Source of the DNA: Sorex araneus
Lineage: Eukaryota > Chordata > Mammalia > Eulipotyphla > Soricidae
Direction: 5' to 3'
Assembly (NCBI RefSeq): GCF_027595985.1
Contig: NC_073313.1
Coordinates: 81,570,494 to 81,634,493, forward strand
DNA: 64,000 nucleotides
Part shown: positions 9,350-20,223 of the stretch, one piece after another
Layout: every line of letters starts with the position of its first letter
Position numbering within the stretch: position 1 is the first letter of the stretch
Notes under the pieces: generated by a model
The model's input: only the letters and a program-made list of their open reading frames with translations
Database searches by the model: none
What the model was told of the DNA's origin: nothing
Translations under genes and position numbers: made by a program

Positions 9350-10480
9350 ATCATCATTATTGGGTTATTTGTTCCCTGGAGGAACTACTCACCTGGGCAT
9401 CCCCTGCACATGGCATATAGTCCATGTTTCAATAAGAGTTTGAACACCCGAATGAGTGACCCTGACCCCAGGGACCAAAGCATAATTTCTCCTTTGGGCT
9501 CCCAATTGAGCCCCAGGATATCTAAAGGGGCCACAGGAGAAAATTGCATGCATGTGGGAGTGGAGACAGCAGGAAACAAGAGGCACAACAAGTAGGACAG
9601 AAAGGTACACAGGAAGGAAACAAGATTGGAAGGGGGTCATGTTCGGGAAAAGGGTGAGGGACACTAATGTGAACAAATGACTGCACAAATAAGAAAAAAA
9701 TAGCAAGAGTTGCTGTTCTCATCCTCACCACTGGCCCTTCTTAGAGGGTTGTGGCAAAAGTGCCCTGCTGTTAGGTCGGTCAATTGATTAGAATCACTCT
9801 AAAAAGGATTGCATCAATATTTTATTGGTAAGCGCCTGTGTACCAATCACCAAGCCAAATCCTGAGGACCCAGCACTGAATAAGACAGTCATTTGTTAAA
9901 TTGCCTGAAGGAACTTCTACATCTAGCAGGTTCTACCTATTTGACTGAAATCTAGTTAGTCGAAGTAGCCCACCTTGGGAAGCTTCGATAAGGGGCTGGC
10001 AAAAAAATCTATTAAGAAGTTAACTTCCCGGTCTGGTTCGATTGGCTGGCAGTAAATGGAGCACCTTTCAAATCCTTGGTGTAACGGGCCTGTCCTTCCC
10101 CTGAGCAACACACAGAATCTAGATGCGGCAAAAAACTTGCTCTATCTCTGGCCCTGGCTGCACCAGCCAGGGGTAAAAGTTTGTAAGGAAGAAAGGTTAC
10201 TGAGCTGAATAAGCTGTGAAATAAGTGAACTTCTTTCATTGACTTTACCGAAAGAAAATGAAAGCTCATTACCCGTCTTGTCAGTTGTCCCACAGCCGAG
10301 AGCTGAGGCAGCCACTGAGTAATGAAAAGGTCACTGGTGCAGAAATGGTTAACATTTATTCTAGCACCCTGTGTCAAGTGAGGTTTGGGCCTGTTATCTC
10401 TTTCCTAAGAGTCTGTCAAACTCAACTACTGCACAAAGATAGGCCAAGGCAAACCCTACATTGAAAAAAAAAATTGTCTA
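9350..10480. other. Unique intergenic sequence
   Basis: No gene seen. 9810-9895 (TATTTTATTGGTAAGCGCCTG ... CCCAGCACTGAATAAGACAG) weakly resembles an L2 internal stretch. The 121-residue minus-strand open frame (10012-10377) has no recognisable domain. Confidence 0.5.
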
Positions 10481-10641
10481 GGGCCAGAGAGATAGTAAAG
10501 GGGTTAAGGTACTTGTCTTGTATACACGGCAGATCCAAGTCTGATCCCTGGCACTGCACAGGGTTCCCCAAATGCTACCAGGAACGACCCCTGAGCACAA
10601 AGCCAAGAGTAAACCCTGAGCACAAGAGTATTTGGCCCCAA
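10481..10641 (+). mobile_element. Old A-tailed SINE
   Basis: GGGCCAGAGAGATAGTAAAGG head and TTTGGCCCCAAAA end. Confidence 0.9.
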
Positions 10642-10709
10642 AATAGAAGGTAGAGGCAAATGGAGTCCAGAAACAATCCCTCCTCTAAGTTGTTTCTTTC
10701 CCTGTTCTT

Positions 10710-10884
10710 TTTTTTTTTTTGCTTTTTGGGTCACACCTGGCGATGCACAGGGGTTACTCCTGGCTCTGCACTCAGGAATTACCCCTGGCGGTGCTCAGGG
10801 GACCATATGGGATGCTGGGACTCGAACCCGGGTTGGCCGCGTGCAAGGCAAACGCCCTACCCGCTGTGCTATCACTCCAGCCCA
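10710..10884 (-). mobile_element. A-tailed SINE, minus strand, young
   Basis: Near-consensus. Exact target duplication CTTTCCCTGTTCTT at 10696-10709 and 10885-10898. Inverted partner at 10956. Confidence 0.96.
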
Positions 10885-10955
10885 CTTTCCCTGTTCTTAA
10901 ACACTTTACTTCTCTTGATTTTCTATTTCTGAATTGGTTCAAAAACAGAATTATT

Positions 10956-11136
10956 GGGCTGGAGCAATAGCACAGCGAGTAGGGCGTTTGCCTTGCACGC
11001 GGCCAACCCAGGTTCAAATCCCAGTATCCTATATGGGCCCCTGAGCACTACCAGGAGTAATTCCTGAGTGCAGAGCCAGGAGTAATCCCTGTGCATCACC
11101 AGGTATGACCCAAAAAACAAAAACGAAAACAAAAAC
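10956..11136 (+). mobile_element. A-tailed SINE, young
   Basis: Complete, with tail of AAAAC-type units. Exact target duplication AAAACAGAATTATT at 10942-10955 and 11137-11150. Confidence 0.96.
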
Positions 11137-11152
11137 AAAACAGAATTATTTT

Positions 11153-11330
11153 GGGGGGAGTTGAAGAGATAGTGCAGTATGTGGGATACTTACCTTGCAC
11201 ACAGATGACCCCATTTTAATCCTCACCACAGAGGCTCCCCCAAACACTGCAGGAAGTGCACCAACCAAGCAGAGCCAGGAGGAAGCCCTGAGAACAACCT
11301 GGATGTGGTCCCCAAGCCCCCCGAAAAGTA
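11153..11330 (+). mobile_element. Old A-tailed SINE
   Basis: GAGTTGAAGAGATAGTGCAG head and GATGTGGTCCCCAAGCC end. Confidence 0.82.
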
Positions 11331-11709
11331 AGTTTTTCAAAAGTGGGTCTAATGATGTTCATCCTATTGATTTGAATAGTTTCAGGCTGACTAATGCTAG
11401 GAGTGACTTATTTTGGCCACAGCTGGAAAAATGCTATGGAAAGCGGAAGTATTTAATTGCAGTATGTGAGAGAATGAAAAGGTCAGTATCCTTCCGGTGC
11501 CCAGACACATTTCCAATTAAGATAACCTCAGGAGTTATTATGGAGTCTTGGGGCAGCTGAGAAAAAAAAAGAAACAACTATCTTTCAGGAAGTTGTTCAT
11601 TTGAGGAATACTTCTCCAGCATCTACTGCATATCAGATAACATCCTGGGTACTAGAGATATAGCAATGAGTGAGGGGAAGGAGGTGGGCAGCCAAAATAC
11701 AATCTCTGA
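11331..11709. other. Unique intergenic sequence
   Basis: No gene seen. 11615-11680 weakly recalls an old LINE (GCATCTACTGCATATCAG, GGTACTAGAGATATAGCAATG). Confidence 0.45.
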
Positions 11710-11870
11710 TAGAGAATCTGGAGAAATAGGACAGCCTGTAAGACACTTGCCTAGCACACTGCGGACTCAGGTTCAATTCTGCAAGCCCCTATCAAGCAGC
11801 AACCCCTGAGCACAGAGCCGGGAGTAAGTCCTGAGTAAGCCAACTGTGGGCCCCAAAGCAAAACTAAGAA
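11710..11870 (+). mobile_element. Old A-tailed SINE
   Basis: AATCTGGAGAAATAGGACAGC head, B-box GGTTCAATTCT, end GTGGGCCCCAAAGC. Confidence 0.82.
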
Positions 11871-12495
11871 GCCCTGCTAGGATGGGCTAACATCCTATTG
11901 GGTAACATTTGGACATCAACGGGAAGCTTCCTTGCCTGACTCTTGGAAGGTGGGCTTGCTTTATATTCATACTTCTCAGCCTCACCTTCATCTCTGGCCC
12001 CATCTCCGGTAGAGATGTGAAGTCCCTGACAGCTTCTGAACTTTGGGCCCACTGGAAGAGATGAACCCAGCAAATCATTGAACAACAATTCTCGGGTAGC
12101 GTTTGAATCTCCTCCCCTGCCCCCATAGCAATTTTGCCTTTCAGTACGTTAAGGCTCAAATCCTGTTTTGGTTTAGGGATCCATAATGAAGCTCTTCAGT
12201 TTGAAAGTTCCAATCTTGTGCCCCTTGGGCATTTGGCGAGCATTTAGCACACTCAGCAGCCTCAGGAGCAGAAGCCAAAGAGGCAGCAGGAGTGCATTCC
12301 ATAAAAGCAGCTCTCTTCCTAGAGCCCATAATTAGAATGTGTTAACTACATCCTCCCTGCATCTGGTACACAGCAATTCAAGGGTGACAGACACAGTATG
12401 GAAATGGGGCTCATAAAAATGTTCTGCTATCTGGAAGGGTTAGAAGTTGGTCCTTAGTCTCATATTGCCACTGGAAGTTAAAGAGGTTTGTTTGC
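11871..12495. other. Unique intergenic sequence
   Basis: No gene or repeat recognised. Confidence 0.5.
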
Positions 12496-12665
12496 TAGTT
12501 CTTGGGTTTGGGAGCCACACCCAGCAGTGCACAGGGCTTAATCCTAGCTCTGTGAGGGATCACAACTGGTGGTGTGCAGGGGAACCCTTGTGGTGCCAGA
12601 CATTAAAGCTGGGTTGGCTGCATGCAAGGCAAGCACTCTACTTACTATACTATCTCTCCAGCCCC
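12496..12665 (-). mobile_element. A-tailed SINE, minus strand, intermediate age
   Basis: GGGTTTGGGAGCCACACCC to ATCTCTCCAGCCCC. Confidence 0.9.
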
Positions 12666-12689
12666 TAGTACTTCCCTTTCTTATATTTA

Positions 12690-12867
12690 AAAATTTTTTT
12701 TGTTTGTTTTTGGGTCATAACCAGCAATGCTCAGAGCTTATTCCGGGTTCTGTGCTTAGGGATCACTCCTCGTGAGCTCAGGGGACCATATGGGGTGCAG
12801 GGGATTGAAACTGGATTTGCCCCATGCAAGGCAAATGACTTCCCCACCGAACTACTACTCCAGCCCC
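12690..12867 (-). mobile_element. A-tailed SINE, minus strand, intermediate age
   Basis: TTTTTTTGTTTGTTTTTGGG tail to ACTACTCCAGCCCC. One of three minus-strand copies in a row. Confidence 0.92.
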
Positions 12868-12904
12868 TATTTTTAATTTTTAAATCTTATTTACTTTTTA
12901 TTTA

Positions 12905-13082
12905 CTTTCTTTTTTTTTACTTTTTGGGTCACACTCGGTGATGCACAGGGGTTACTCCTGGCTCTTCGCTCAAGAATTACTCCTGGCGGTGCTCAGGGGA
13001 CCCTATGGGATGCTGGGAATCAAACCTGGGTTGGCTGCGAGCAAGGCAAATGCCCTACCCACTGTGTTATTGCTCCAGCCCC
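12905..13082 (-). mobile_element. A-tailed SINE, minus strand, young
   Basis: ACTTTTTGGGTCACACTCGG to TTATTGCTCCAGCCCC. TATTTACTT flanks both sides as a likely target duplication. Confidence 0.93.
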
Positions 13083-13182
13083 TATTTACTTCCTTTCTAT
13101 GACAGAAGAAAACACAAAGAGGATTTTGGCTCTGTGATCTGGTTTTGTCACTAATGAGACATGGAGTTTGGGGGAAATCAGT

Positions 13183-13345
13183 GTTGAGATACCGCTGGTT
13201 GGAGACTGAAATGAGAGATTAAGGTGCTGACCTTGCTCAAATTCAACCCCCATTCCATTCCCAGCACCACATATGGTCCACTGAGCATGGCCAGGAATGG
13301 TCTCTGAGCATAGGGACAGTAGTTAGCCAGGGTATGGCCCCAAAA
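13183..13345 (+). mobile_element. Old A-tailed SINE
   Basis: GAGACTGAAATGAGAGATTAAGG head and GGTATGGCCCCAAAA end. Confidence 0.75.
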
Positions 13346-13349
13346 TAAC

Positions 13350-13509
13350 AACAAGTTTTGGGAGTGGCTTAAGCAAGGCTATTCTTGACTCAGAAACAAC
13401 CCCTGGCAGTGCTCAGGGGATGAAATACAATGAGGGGGCGTGTAGAACCAGGGCTGGTCACATGCAAGGCAAGTAAATGCCTTACCTCCTATACTATCAC
13501 TCCAACCCC
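13350..13509 (-). mobile_element. Old A-tailed SINE, minus strand
   Basis: GCAGTGCTCAGGGGATGAAAT to TATCACTCCAACCCC. Confidence 0.82.
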
Positions 13510-13825
13510 AACGTCACTGATTATTGCACTTCATGCCAAGCCCCACGTGATAGCAGCATCATGGCAGCATCAAACTGCCTCTCCTTTATGTTACTCAAGT
13601 CCCTAGCACCATTCTGGGCACATCTAAGATGAGTTTAATAGAGAAATGAATTTGGGTTGAGGAGAGCTGGGTGATTTGAAGAAAATAGACAACTTGGGTC
13701 TCACTGGGGTTAGGGGATTTTGGAATGTCAGTCCCACATGTGGAGCAGCCTAGGGGAGAGGGAGTTTAGACTTCCAGGAGAGCAGGAGCTTGTGCTCCAA
13801 AGAAGACTGGCAGAAACTGAGCATA
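13510..13825. other. Unique intergenic sequence
   Basis: No gene or repeat recognised. Confidence 0.5.
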
Positions 13826-13826
13826 C

Positions 13827-13998
13827 AGGGGTCAGAGAGATAGTATAGCAGGTAAGGCACTAGCCCGGCATGTAGCCAACTCAGGTTCAATCCCCAGCAC
13901 CCCATATGTTCTCCCGAACATCACCACGAGGCAATTCCTGAGTGCACAGTAGAGGTAACCCCAGAAGTTTCCTAGGTGTGTCCCCAACCCCTCCTCCA
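13827..13998 (+). mobile_element. A-tailed SINE, intermediate age
   Basis: GGGGTCAGAGAGATAGTATAGC head, B-box GGTTCAATCCC, end GTGTGTCCCCAACCCC. Confidence 0.9.
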
Positions 13999-14542
13999 GA
14001 AATAAATTGAGTATAGATAGAATCTAAGACTCTAGTCACCCAGTGAGGGTCAAGACAGGGTCCAAACATGCTACTTAACCATAGAAAAAGCAGCAAGGCA
14101 GTGTTAGATGTAATCCTGGTGGTTTGGGGAGAAGGGACTCGCCTGACAGATGGAGTTAAGGTCTGGCCTCTCTGGAGCAGGAGTGAAGAATGCTGAGTTT
14201 CACAGTTCACATCCCTTTCCAAACTCGTAACTATTCATTTATGGGAGCTATTTATAGAATGCTCTGTTCTGCTGTTGGGACTCACCAATGTCCAGCACTT
14301 AACTCAGTTTCCATCCTCTTCCTTCTTGGGGAGAGAATGCATGGAGCAGCCAGTTCTGATTTTCAGTATCAAATAACAAATGCACTCTGTAGAGAAGGTT
14401 GAAGAACATGGCAGTAGAATGAGACAGAATTTTTGAAAAAGAATCCTAACTTGACCAGCAGAGGCAAGCCATGATCTAAGTCTCAAGGGTAGACTGCATA
14501 ATTTGCACATGCCCAGGATGGTGATAATATACTTTTCTATTT
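13999..14542. other. Unique intergenic sequence
   Basis: No gene or repeat recognised. Confidence 0.5.
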
Positions 14543-14718
14543 TGGAGAAGGGATTGATGCCATGCCCCACAGTGCTCAGGGGCTATTCCTGCCTCTTTGT
14601 TCCAAAGTGACTCCTGGAGGTGCTCAGGTGATCATATGAAGGGCTGGGGATTCAAACCAGAAGTTAGCAGGATGCAAGGCCAAGCACCTTAACCTCTGGC
14701 ACTATCTCTGTGGCCTGG
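14543..14718 (-). mobile_element. Old A-tailed SINE, minus strand
   Basis: GCCCCACAGTGCTCAGGGGC to CACTATCTCTGTGGCC. Confidence 0.85.
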
Positions 14719-15194
14719 TGTGCACCCATTTCTCATCGCACTGACTCTGCGTGTGGAATCAGATCATTACCAGAGAGCACTGAGAATATCACATATACGT
14801 AGTCCATTAATTTTTGCTTCTCATTTCGATTAGTCTTCATCTGTTTGATTAATCCTGGACTGATCCCTGGCCATCTGGTTAACCTCAGTGCTGCAGAGAA
14901 ACATCAAGTTCCAGAATCTACAGAATCGAAGAGACCCACGACCCCTCTGGCTGTCTCTTGATGAAACTTCTGCAGCCCTTTTGCCTCATGTTTCTCTGCC
15001 AACTCCCAGCATGGGTCAGAGGAGAGCTATCTATCTACCTAACTATCTCACTTGGCTTTGCACTTGCCCTGCGTTCACTTCCTCTTCTCTTCAGGCACTT
15101 ATCACTCTCTACATGTCTCTTTGTCCTGAAAGAAGGAGCAAGGCCAGGCACAGAAGCAGCAGCTCAGAAATACCGGTATAGAAGCCAGATTACT
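14719..15194. other. Unique intergenic sequence
   Basis: No gene recognised. Two overlapping open frames (97 and 116 residues) have no domain. Confidence 0.45.
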
Positions 15195-15326
15195 CATCAT
15201 CTGTGTTGCATGCAGGAGGCCCAAGTTCAATATCCGGCATCATGCGGTTCCTGGAGAACTGCTGGAAGTGACCCTACCCCCAGAACTGAGCTGGGAGTTT
15301 TCCCCTGAGCATGATCAGGTGGACAT
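15195..15326 (+). mobile_element. Old SINE variant (GCATGCAGGAGGCCC type)
   Basis: GCATGCAGGAGGCCCAAGTTC resembles the variant at 1290. Split from its right flank by the next SINE. Confidence 0.55.
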
Positions 15327-15339
15327 ACCTGTTGATGAT

Positions 15340-15536
15340 TTTGTTTTGTTCTGTTTTGTTTTTGCTTTTTGGTTCACACCTGGAGATGCACAGGGGTTAC
15401 TCCTGGCTCTGCAGTCAGGAATCACCCCTGGCGGTGCTCAGGGGACCATATGGGATACTGGGAATTGAACCCGGGTCAGTCATGGCAAACGTTTGCAAGA
15501 CAAACGCCCTACCCACTGTGCTATTGCTCCAGCCCC
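15340..15536 (-). mobile_element. A-tailed SINE, minus strand, young
   Basis: TTTTGTTC-type tail. Exact target duplication ACCTGTTGATGAT at 15327-15339 and 15537-15549. Carries a small extra segment in the head (GGCAAACGTTTGCAAGACAA). Confidence 0.95.
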
Positions 15537-15557
15537 ACCTGTTGATGATATTTTTTC

Positions 15558-15800
15558 TCTGTCACTGTCACTGTCATCCCGTTGCTCATAGATTTGCTTG
15601 AGCAGGCACCAGTAATGTCTCTATTGTGAGACTTGTTGTTACTGTTTTTGGAATATTGAATACACCACGGGTAGCTTGCAGGCTCTGCTGTGTTGGCGGG
15701 ATACTCTCGGTAGCTTGCCAGGCTCTCCGAGAGGGACGGAGGAATCGAACCCGGGTTGGCCGCGTGCAAGGCAAATGCACTACCCGCTGTGCTATCCTCC
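15558..15800 (-). mobile_element. TGACAG-tailed SINE, minus strand (long form)
   Basis: CTGTCACTGTCACTGTCATC tail at left, body as in the copy at 187, head ending GTGCTATCCTCC. Retains the 40-bp segment. Confidence 0.92.
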
Positions 15801-15976
15801 TAAGACTTGAGCTCTTTCTTCCTAAGGTCTAAAAAAATTGGGGATTGCATTCAGGATTTCGGGGCCCCTGCTTCCCTCCTCTTGATCCAATCCCTAAATT
15901 CCTTCCATTCCCAGTCACCTACCTTCTGCCCTGAACAAGTGAGGGGAAGCAAATATGGCAAAAAGAAATCCAATTC

Positions 15977-16170
15977 AGGGACCAGAGCAATAGTACAATG
16001 GGTAGGGTGCTTGTCTTGCACACAGGTGAGCTGGGTTTGATCTCCAGAATCCCATATGGTCCCCCAAATCAGCTGGGGAGTAATTTCTCAGTGCAGAGAC
16101 AGAAGTAACCCCTGAGCATCACCGGCTGTGACCCCAAAACCCAGAAAAAAAGAACAAAAACAAAAGAAAA
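15977..16170 (+). mobile_element. A-tailed SINE, intermediate age
   Basis: GGGACCAGAGCAATAGTACAA head, GTGACCCCAAAACCC end, A-rich tail. Confidence 0.9.
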
Positions 16171-17399
16171 ATAATTGCATTCAGGCAGTGCCTACACAGC
16201 AGGGAGCCCATAAAAGGAGAAAGCCCCTCTAAACCAGAGATCTATTTATTTTGCTGTTAACAATGGGTCAGGAGTCCTGGCATAATATCCAAATATTACT
16301 CTGCGCTGCTTAGCAAGGATCGTGGGATCTGAAAGTTTCTGCTGGCATTTGGAATTTTTTCTTTCAAAGTCCAGGAAGCCCAGGGGTGCTGGGTAAGACG
16401 TGAATCACAGCCAAGCATGCTGCCATCCTTTGACCCAAAGGTAGCTCATTTTTGGTGATAGGACAAGGTCAATAGGCCATGGGAGCTCTGCTGAGTTACC
16501 TTCAAGTGACCCCTGTGGAGGATGTAACAGATTATTCATCAGTAGCCATATCAGGGAGCAATGGCTAGGGGGGAGTAAGCTTTCAACCTTTGATTTAGGA
16601 GCTGGGAGTTTACAGTTCGCTTTCTTCTGCAGGGCCTAAATTGGCTTGACATAATTTTACCCAGGACATTTGTTTAGTTGTTACTCTTTTCGCCATAGGA
16701 AATGATGGGATACCCTCCCTTCAAATACCCCGATGGAGCACTTGGGCCGAACCAGGTACTGAGCCAGGGAAAGGGAGGCACCGAAAAGAGTAAGGTCTTG
16801 TCCGCAGATCATTTAAAGTCCACATGCGGGGAAAAGAGCAAGGCAGGAAGTCGTGAGAGGCGGCAGGATGGAGTCTGCAGAGCCAGGGAAGGCAGCAAAG
16901 GCTTCAGAGAGGAATGAGCGTGTTTCCCGGCCAGTGAAGGAAAAGGCTCCTTCAGCGAAGAAGAAAAGTGTCTGTGCCCGAGTTCCTCCCCCGGGCTCAG
17001 GCCACAACACCATTGATCCTGCAGTTCCTTCAGCCGCCTTCTATTGGCTTATTTCTACTGGTCCTTTGACAATTGGGCTTGAAGTTTTAATTGTCAGATT
17101 GGGCATCTCAAACTCATCGACTTGGCCTTTGAAGCTAAAACACTTACACGTGTCTGTCCTTCAGCGAATGCATATATTTAGTTGCTTAGCAATGCAACAT
17201 TTCTCTACTGCGCTGTGTTATGTCAGACCGGAAACTTCTGGGAAGGGGGGAACCCTGGGCCATTATTAGCTACCTGCCTTGGAAGTTTTATAGATTATTT
17301 CACAAAGGGCATGCTGGGAGGTGAAGGATGATAAAGTATTTGGGCTACAAAGCCCAGATCAGAATAAATTCCCCTTAGCAGTAAAAGATTTTGGACTAG
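16171..17399. other. Repeat-free unique intergenic block
   Basis: 1.2 kb without any SINE or LINE, unusual for this half of the window. No convincing coding frame. The motif cluster at 16195-16420 is listed separately. Confidence 0.6.
16195..16420 (+). promoter_or_regulatory. Candidate regulatory element with a CArG box
   Basis: CCATAAAAGG at 16208-16217 fits the SRF CArG consensus CC(A/T)6GG. AACAATGG at 16259-16266 is a SOX-type site, with AT-rich stretches between them. Motifs only. Target gene unknown, with GPC3 the nearest visible promoter 34 kb away. Confidence 0.3.
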
Positions 17400-17856
17400 A
17401 CATTTAGCCTGCCTTCCATCCCTCCCTCCCTCCTCCCTTCACTCCCGCCTTCTGTCCTTCCCTCCTTTCTCCCATCTTTGTTTTCTTCTCCCTCCCTCCC
17501 TTCCTTCACTCACTCCCTCCTTCCCTCATTTCTTCCATCTTACTTTCCTTCCCTCCTTCCCTCTCCTTCCCTCCTCTCCAGCTGTCCCTCTCTCCCTTCC
17601 TCCCACTCCCTCCATCCCTCCCTTCTTCCTCCCTTCTTCCTCCCTTCTTTACTTCCCTCCTTTCTTCCCTCCTTTCCTCCCTCCTTCCTTCCTCCCTCCC
17701 TCCTTCCCTTTCTCCCTCCCTCCTTCCTTCCTTCTTCCCTTCCTTCCTTTCTTCCTTCCTTCCTTCCTTCCTTCCTTCCTTCCTTCCTTCCTTCCTTCCT
17801 TCCTTCCTTCCTTCCTTCCTTCCTTCCTTCCTTCCTTCCTTCCTTCCTTCCTTCCA
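17400..17856 (+). repeat. Long polypyrimidine tract with pure (TTCC)n
   Basis: About 450 bp of C/T on the plus strand, degenerate at first, then about 100 bp of nearly pure TTCC (17752-17855). The Pro/Ser/Phe and Lys/Glu/Gly open frames across it are artefacts. Confidence 0.95.
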
Positions 17857-17864
17857 TACTGTCT

Positions 17865-18005
17865 TAGGGTCACACCCAGCAATGACTCTATGTTCAAGGC
17901 TAACTCCCCAAAGCTCCTGGGGGTCCATGTGGTGCTAGGAATCAAACCTGGACCCCCTGTATGCAGAGCATGTGCTCAGCTTGTTGCACTCTCTCTCTCT
18001 GGCCC
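17865..18005 (-). mobile_element. Old A-tailed SINE, minus strand
   Basis: GGTCACACCCAGCAATGAC to TCTCTCTCTGGCCC. The pyrimidine tract sits at its tail. Confidence 0.82.
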
Positions 18006-18094
18006 ATCAGTCACATTTTTTACCTGCAACTAGCCACGTCACCTCATATCACTACAGACTTGATGCTTCCCTGCTACTTGATAAAGATCAGAAG

Positions 18095-18283
18095 CAATTT
18101 GATTTTTGTCTGTTCGTTTTGGGAGCACACCCAGCAATGCTCAGGGGTTACTCCTGGCTCTGCCCTCAAGAATTACTCCTGGCAGTACATGGGGGACCAT
18201 ATGGAATACCAAGGAACAAATCCCAGTTCCAGTTGGTTGTGTTGAAGGCAAGCATACTACTCACTGTATAGTCTCTCCAGCCC
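18095..18283 (-). mobile_element. A-tailed SINE, minus strand, intermediate age
   Basis: GGAGCACACCCAGCAATGCT to GTCTCTCCAGCCCC. Confidence 0.9.
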
Positions 18284-18331
18284 CTCCCCCAAAGTAGCAT
18301 TTTGTTGTGTTTTTATCTTTATGGTTTTTAA

Positions 18332-18472
18332 ATGCTTGCACCTGGCTGTGCTCAGGCCTTACTCCTGGTTCTGCACTCAGGATAGGCTCCAGGGACCATT
18401 ATGGGTTGCTAGGGATCAAACTCTGGTCAGCTGCGTGAAAGGCAAACACTTTACCTGCTATCTCTCGCCCAA
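18332..18472 (-). mobile_element. Old A-tailed SINE, minus strand
   Basis: GCACCTGGCTGTGCTCAGGC to CTGCTATCTCTCGCCC. Some internal loss. Confidence 0.85.
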
Positions 18473-18525
18473 ATGCTTTTTTAAACAGCGTGTCACAAGT
18501 GTTGTGATACAGGAAGCAAATACAA

Positions 18526-18551
18526 CTCTCATATATATAGATATATATACA

Positions 18552-18601
<50 letters not shown>

Positions 18602-18635
18602 CTTATCTGTCTGTCTCTCTCTATATATATGAGAG
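18526..18635 (+). repeat. (TATC)n microsatellite between inverted arms
   Basis: About twelve TATC units (18553-18602). CTCTCATATATATAG at 18526-18540 and CTATATATATGAGAG at 18621-18635 are exact reverse complements. Confidence 0.93.
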
Positions 18636-18771
18636 AGATAAGAGACCTGGCTTTATATCTTCTTGGGAAACTCTAGTCACTAAATTCAAACTGGAACACC
18701 TAGCGCAATGGACACCCAAGGCTTTAGGTATTAAGTGTTCTTCATAGTATTATGAAAATAAAAATTTCAGG

Positions 18772-18890
18772 TTAGGGACATTGTTCAGGGGTCTGAGGCA
18801 CTTGCCTTGCATGCAGCCACTCCGCTTCTGCCCCACCTGGAGCAAGCCCGGAACAGAGAGTTGGGTGTGTCCCAAACCCTTCCCACTCCT
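18772..18890 (+). mobile_element. Old A-tailed SINE fragment
   Basis: GGGACATTGTTCAGGGGTC head and GTTGGGTGTGTCCCAAACC end. Internal loss. Confidence 0.7.
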
Positions 18891-18932
18891 GAAAAAAAGA
18901 AAAGGAAATTTTTCATTTAAAGGATCCCTTTC

Positions 18933-19118
18933 GGGCTGGAGCAATAGCACGGTGGGTAGGGCGTTTGCCTTGCACACGGCCGACCCGACTTCGATTCCCA
19001 GCGTCCCATATGGTCCCCTGAGCACCTCCAGGAGTAATTCCTGAGTGTAGAGCCAGGAGTAACCCCTGTGAATAGCCAGGTGTGACCCAAAAAGCAAAAA
19101 AAAAAAACAAAAAATAAG
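18933..19118 (+). mobile_element. A-tailed SINE, young
   Basis: Near-consensus. Target duplication GGATCCCTTTC at 18922-18932 and 19119-19129. Confidence 0.96.
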
Positions 19119-19129
19119 GGATCCCTTTC

Positions 19130-20109
19130 TATATGTCCCTAAATTAACTTATAGCTTTTTTCGGGGGGGACGAGGGCAGGGGAGTCAGGGCAAACCTATG
19201 GATTATGGCTTAATGATACAGAAAAACATTTTTCAAAACTAGAATAGCACAGATCTCATTGGTATCAAAAGTGATTTTTTAGAGAGTCCAGAACATCTTT
19301 GAGGACGCTTCTGTGTTATCCCATGGGTGTACATTTGTGCTTTCTGTCTACAAACAAATAGATCATTAAAGTTGACATTAGTGTAAATAATGAGTTCCTG
19401 AAATCTGAAAGGGATCACGTAAGAAAAGCAAGAATATTTTGATGTGAGGCAAGAAAGTTAGTGCCTGCTCTTGTTGAAATGCAACTTTGGAGGTAGAAGC
19501 AAAGTAAATCAGAAGTTGGTAGAAAATGCCGCCAAGAATGCTGCCATTCTAACAGTGATATGGAAAAGAATGTGTTTCAGATTCAGATAGAGCGTGTTCA
19601 AGAAACACTCGTTCGCTTTTACCATTTGCAAAAGGCTTGAAAATCTGTCTCAGCAAAATCTCATCTATTTGGACTAATGGGGGTGGAGGCAAGCTGACCA
19701 ATCTGAATTAGTGACAGGCTGGAATTCTGGAATGTTTTAAAACTTGCCCTTTTATTCGTTGGAGTCTGTGTGTACAATAACTCAAACTAACTGTTCACTG
19801 TGGCTCCCAGGAGAGATTCCTCAGAGCCTTGCCTTTGTGAATAGATAAGACCCATTTGTTATTAGCAAGATCCATTGACTCATAAACAATGTGCTGAAGT
19901 CCTTAATAGTTTGCTCCTCTAAGGAAATGAAAATGTATCTGTGATGTGGTTTCAAGAATCCTGACTAGGAGATCTATTCTTCTCAGAAATTACAAGTTTT
20001 AACACCCCAGGACAGTAGAAACAGGGGCCAAGAGAACTGGTCCATGGTTGGAAGCTTGCCACAGAGATGTGGAGAGGAGCAGGGAGAGTGCAATTAGGAG
20101 AAAGGACCA
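19130..20109. other. Repeat-free unique intergenic block
   Basis: About 1 kb with no gene, SINE or recognisable LINE. Confidence 0.5.
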
Positions 20110-20223
20110 CTATGACAATGAGAGTTGGAAATGATCACTCTGGACAAGAACTGAGTGCTGAAAGGAGGTAAAGAGATATAAATGATAACCTTTCACTACC
20201 TGTATTGCAAACCATAATGCCTA

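Noticed and set aside
17478..17928. Open frames of 98-140 residues over the pyrimidine tract, both strands
   Set aside because: Translations of TTCC/GGAA repeats.
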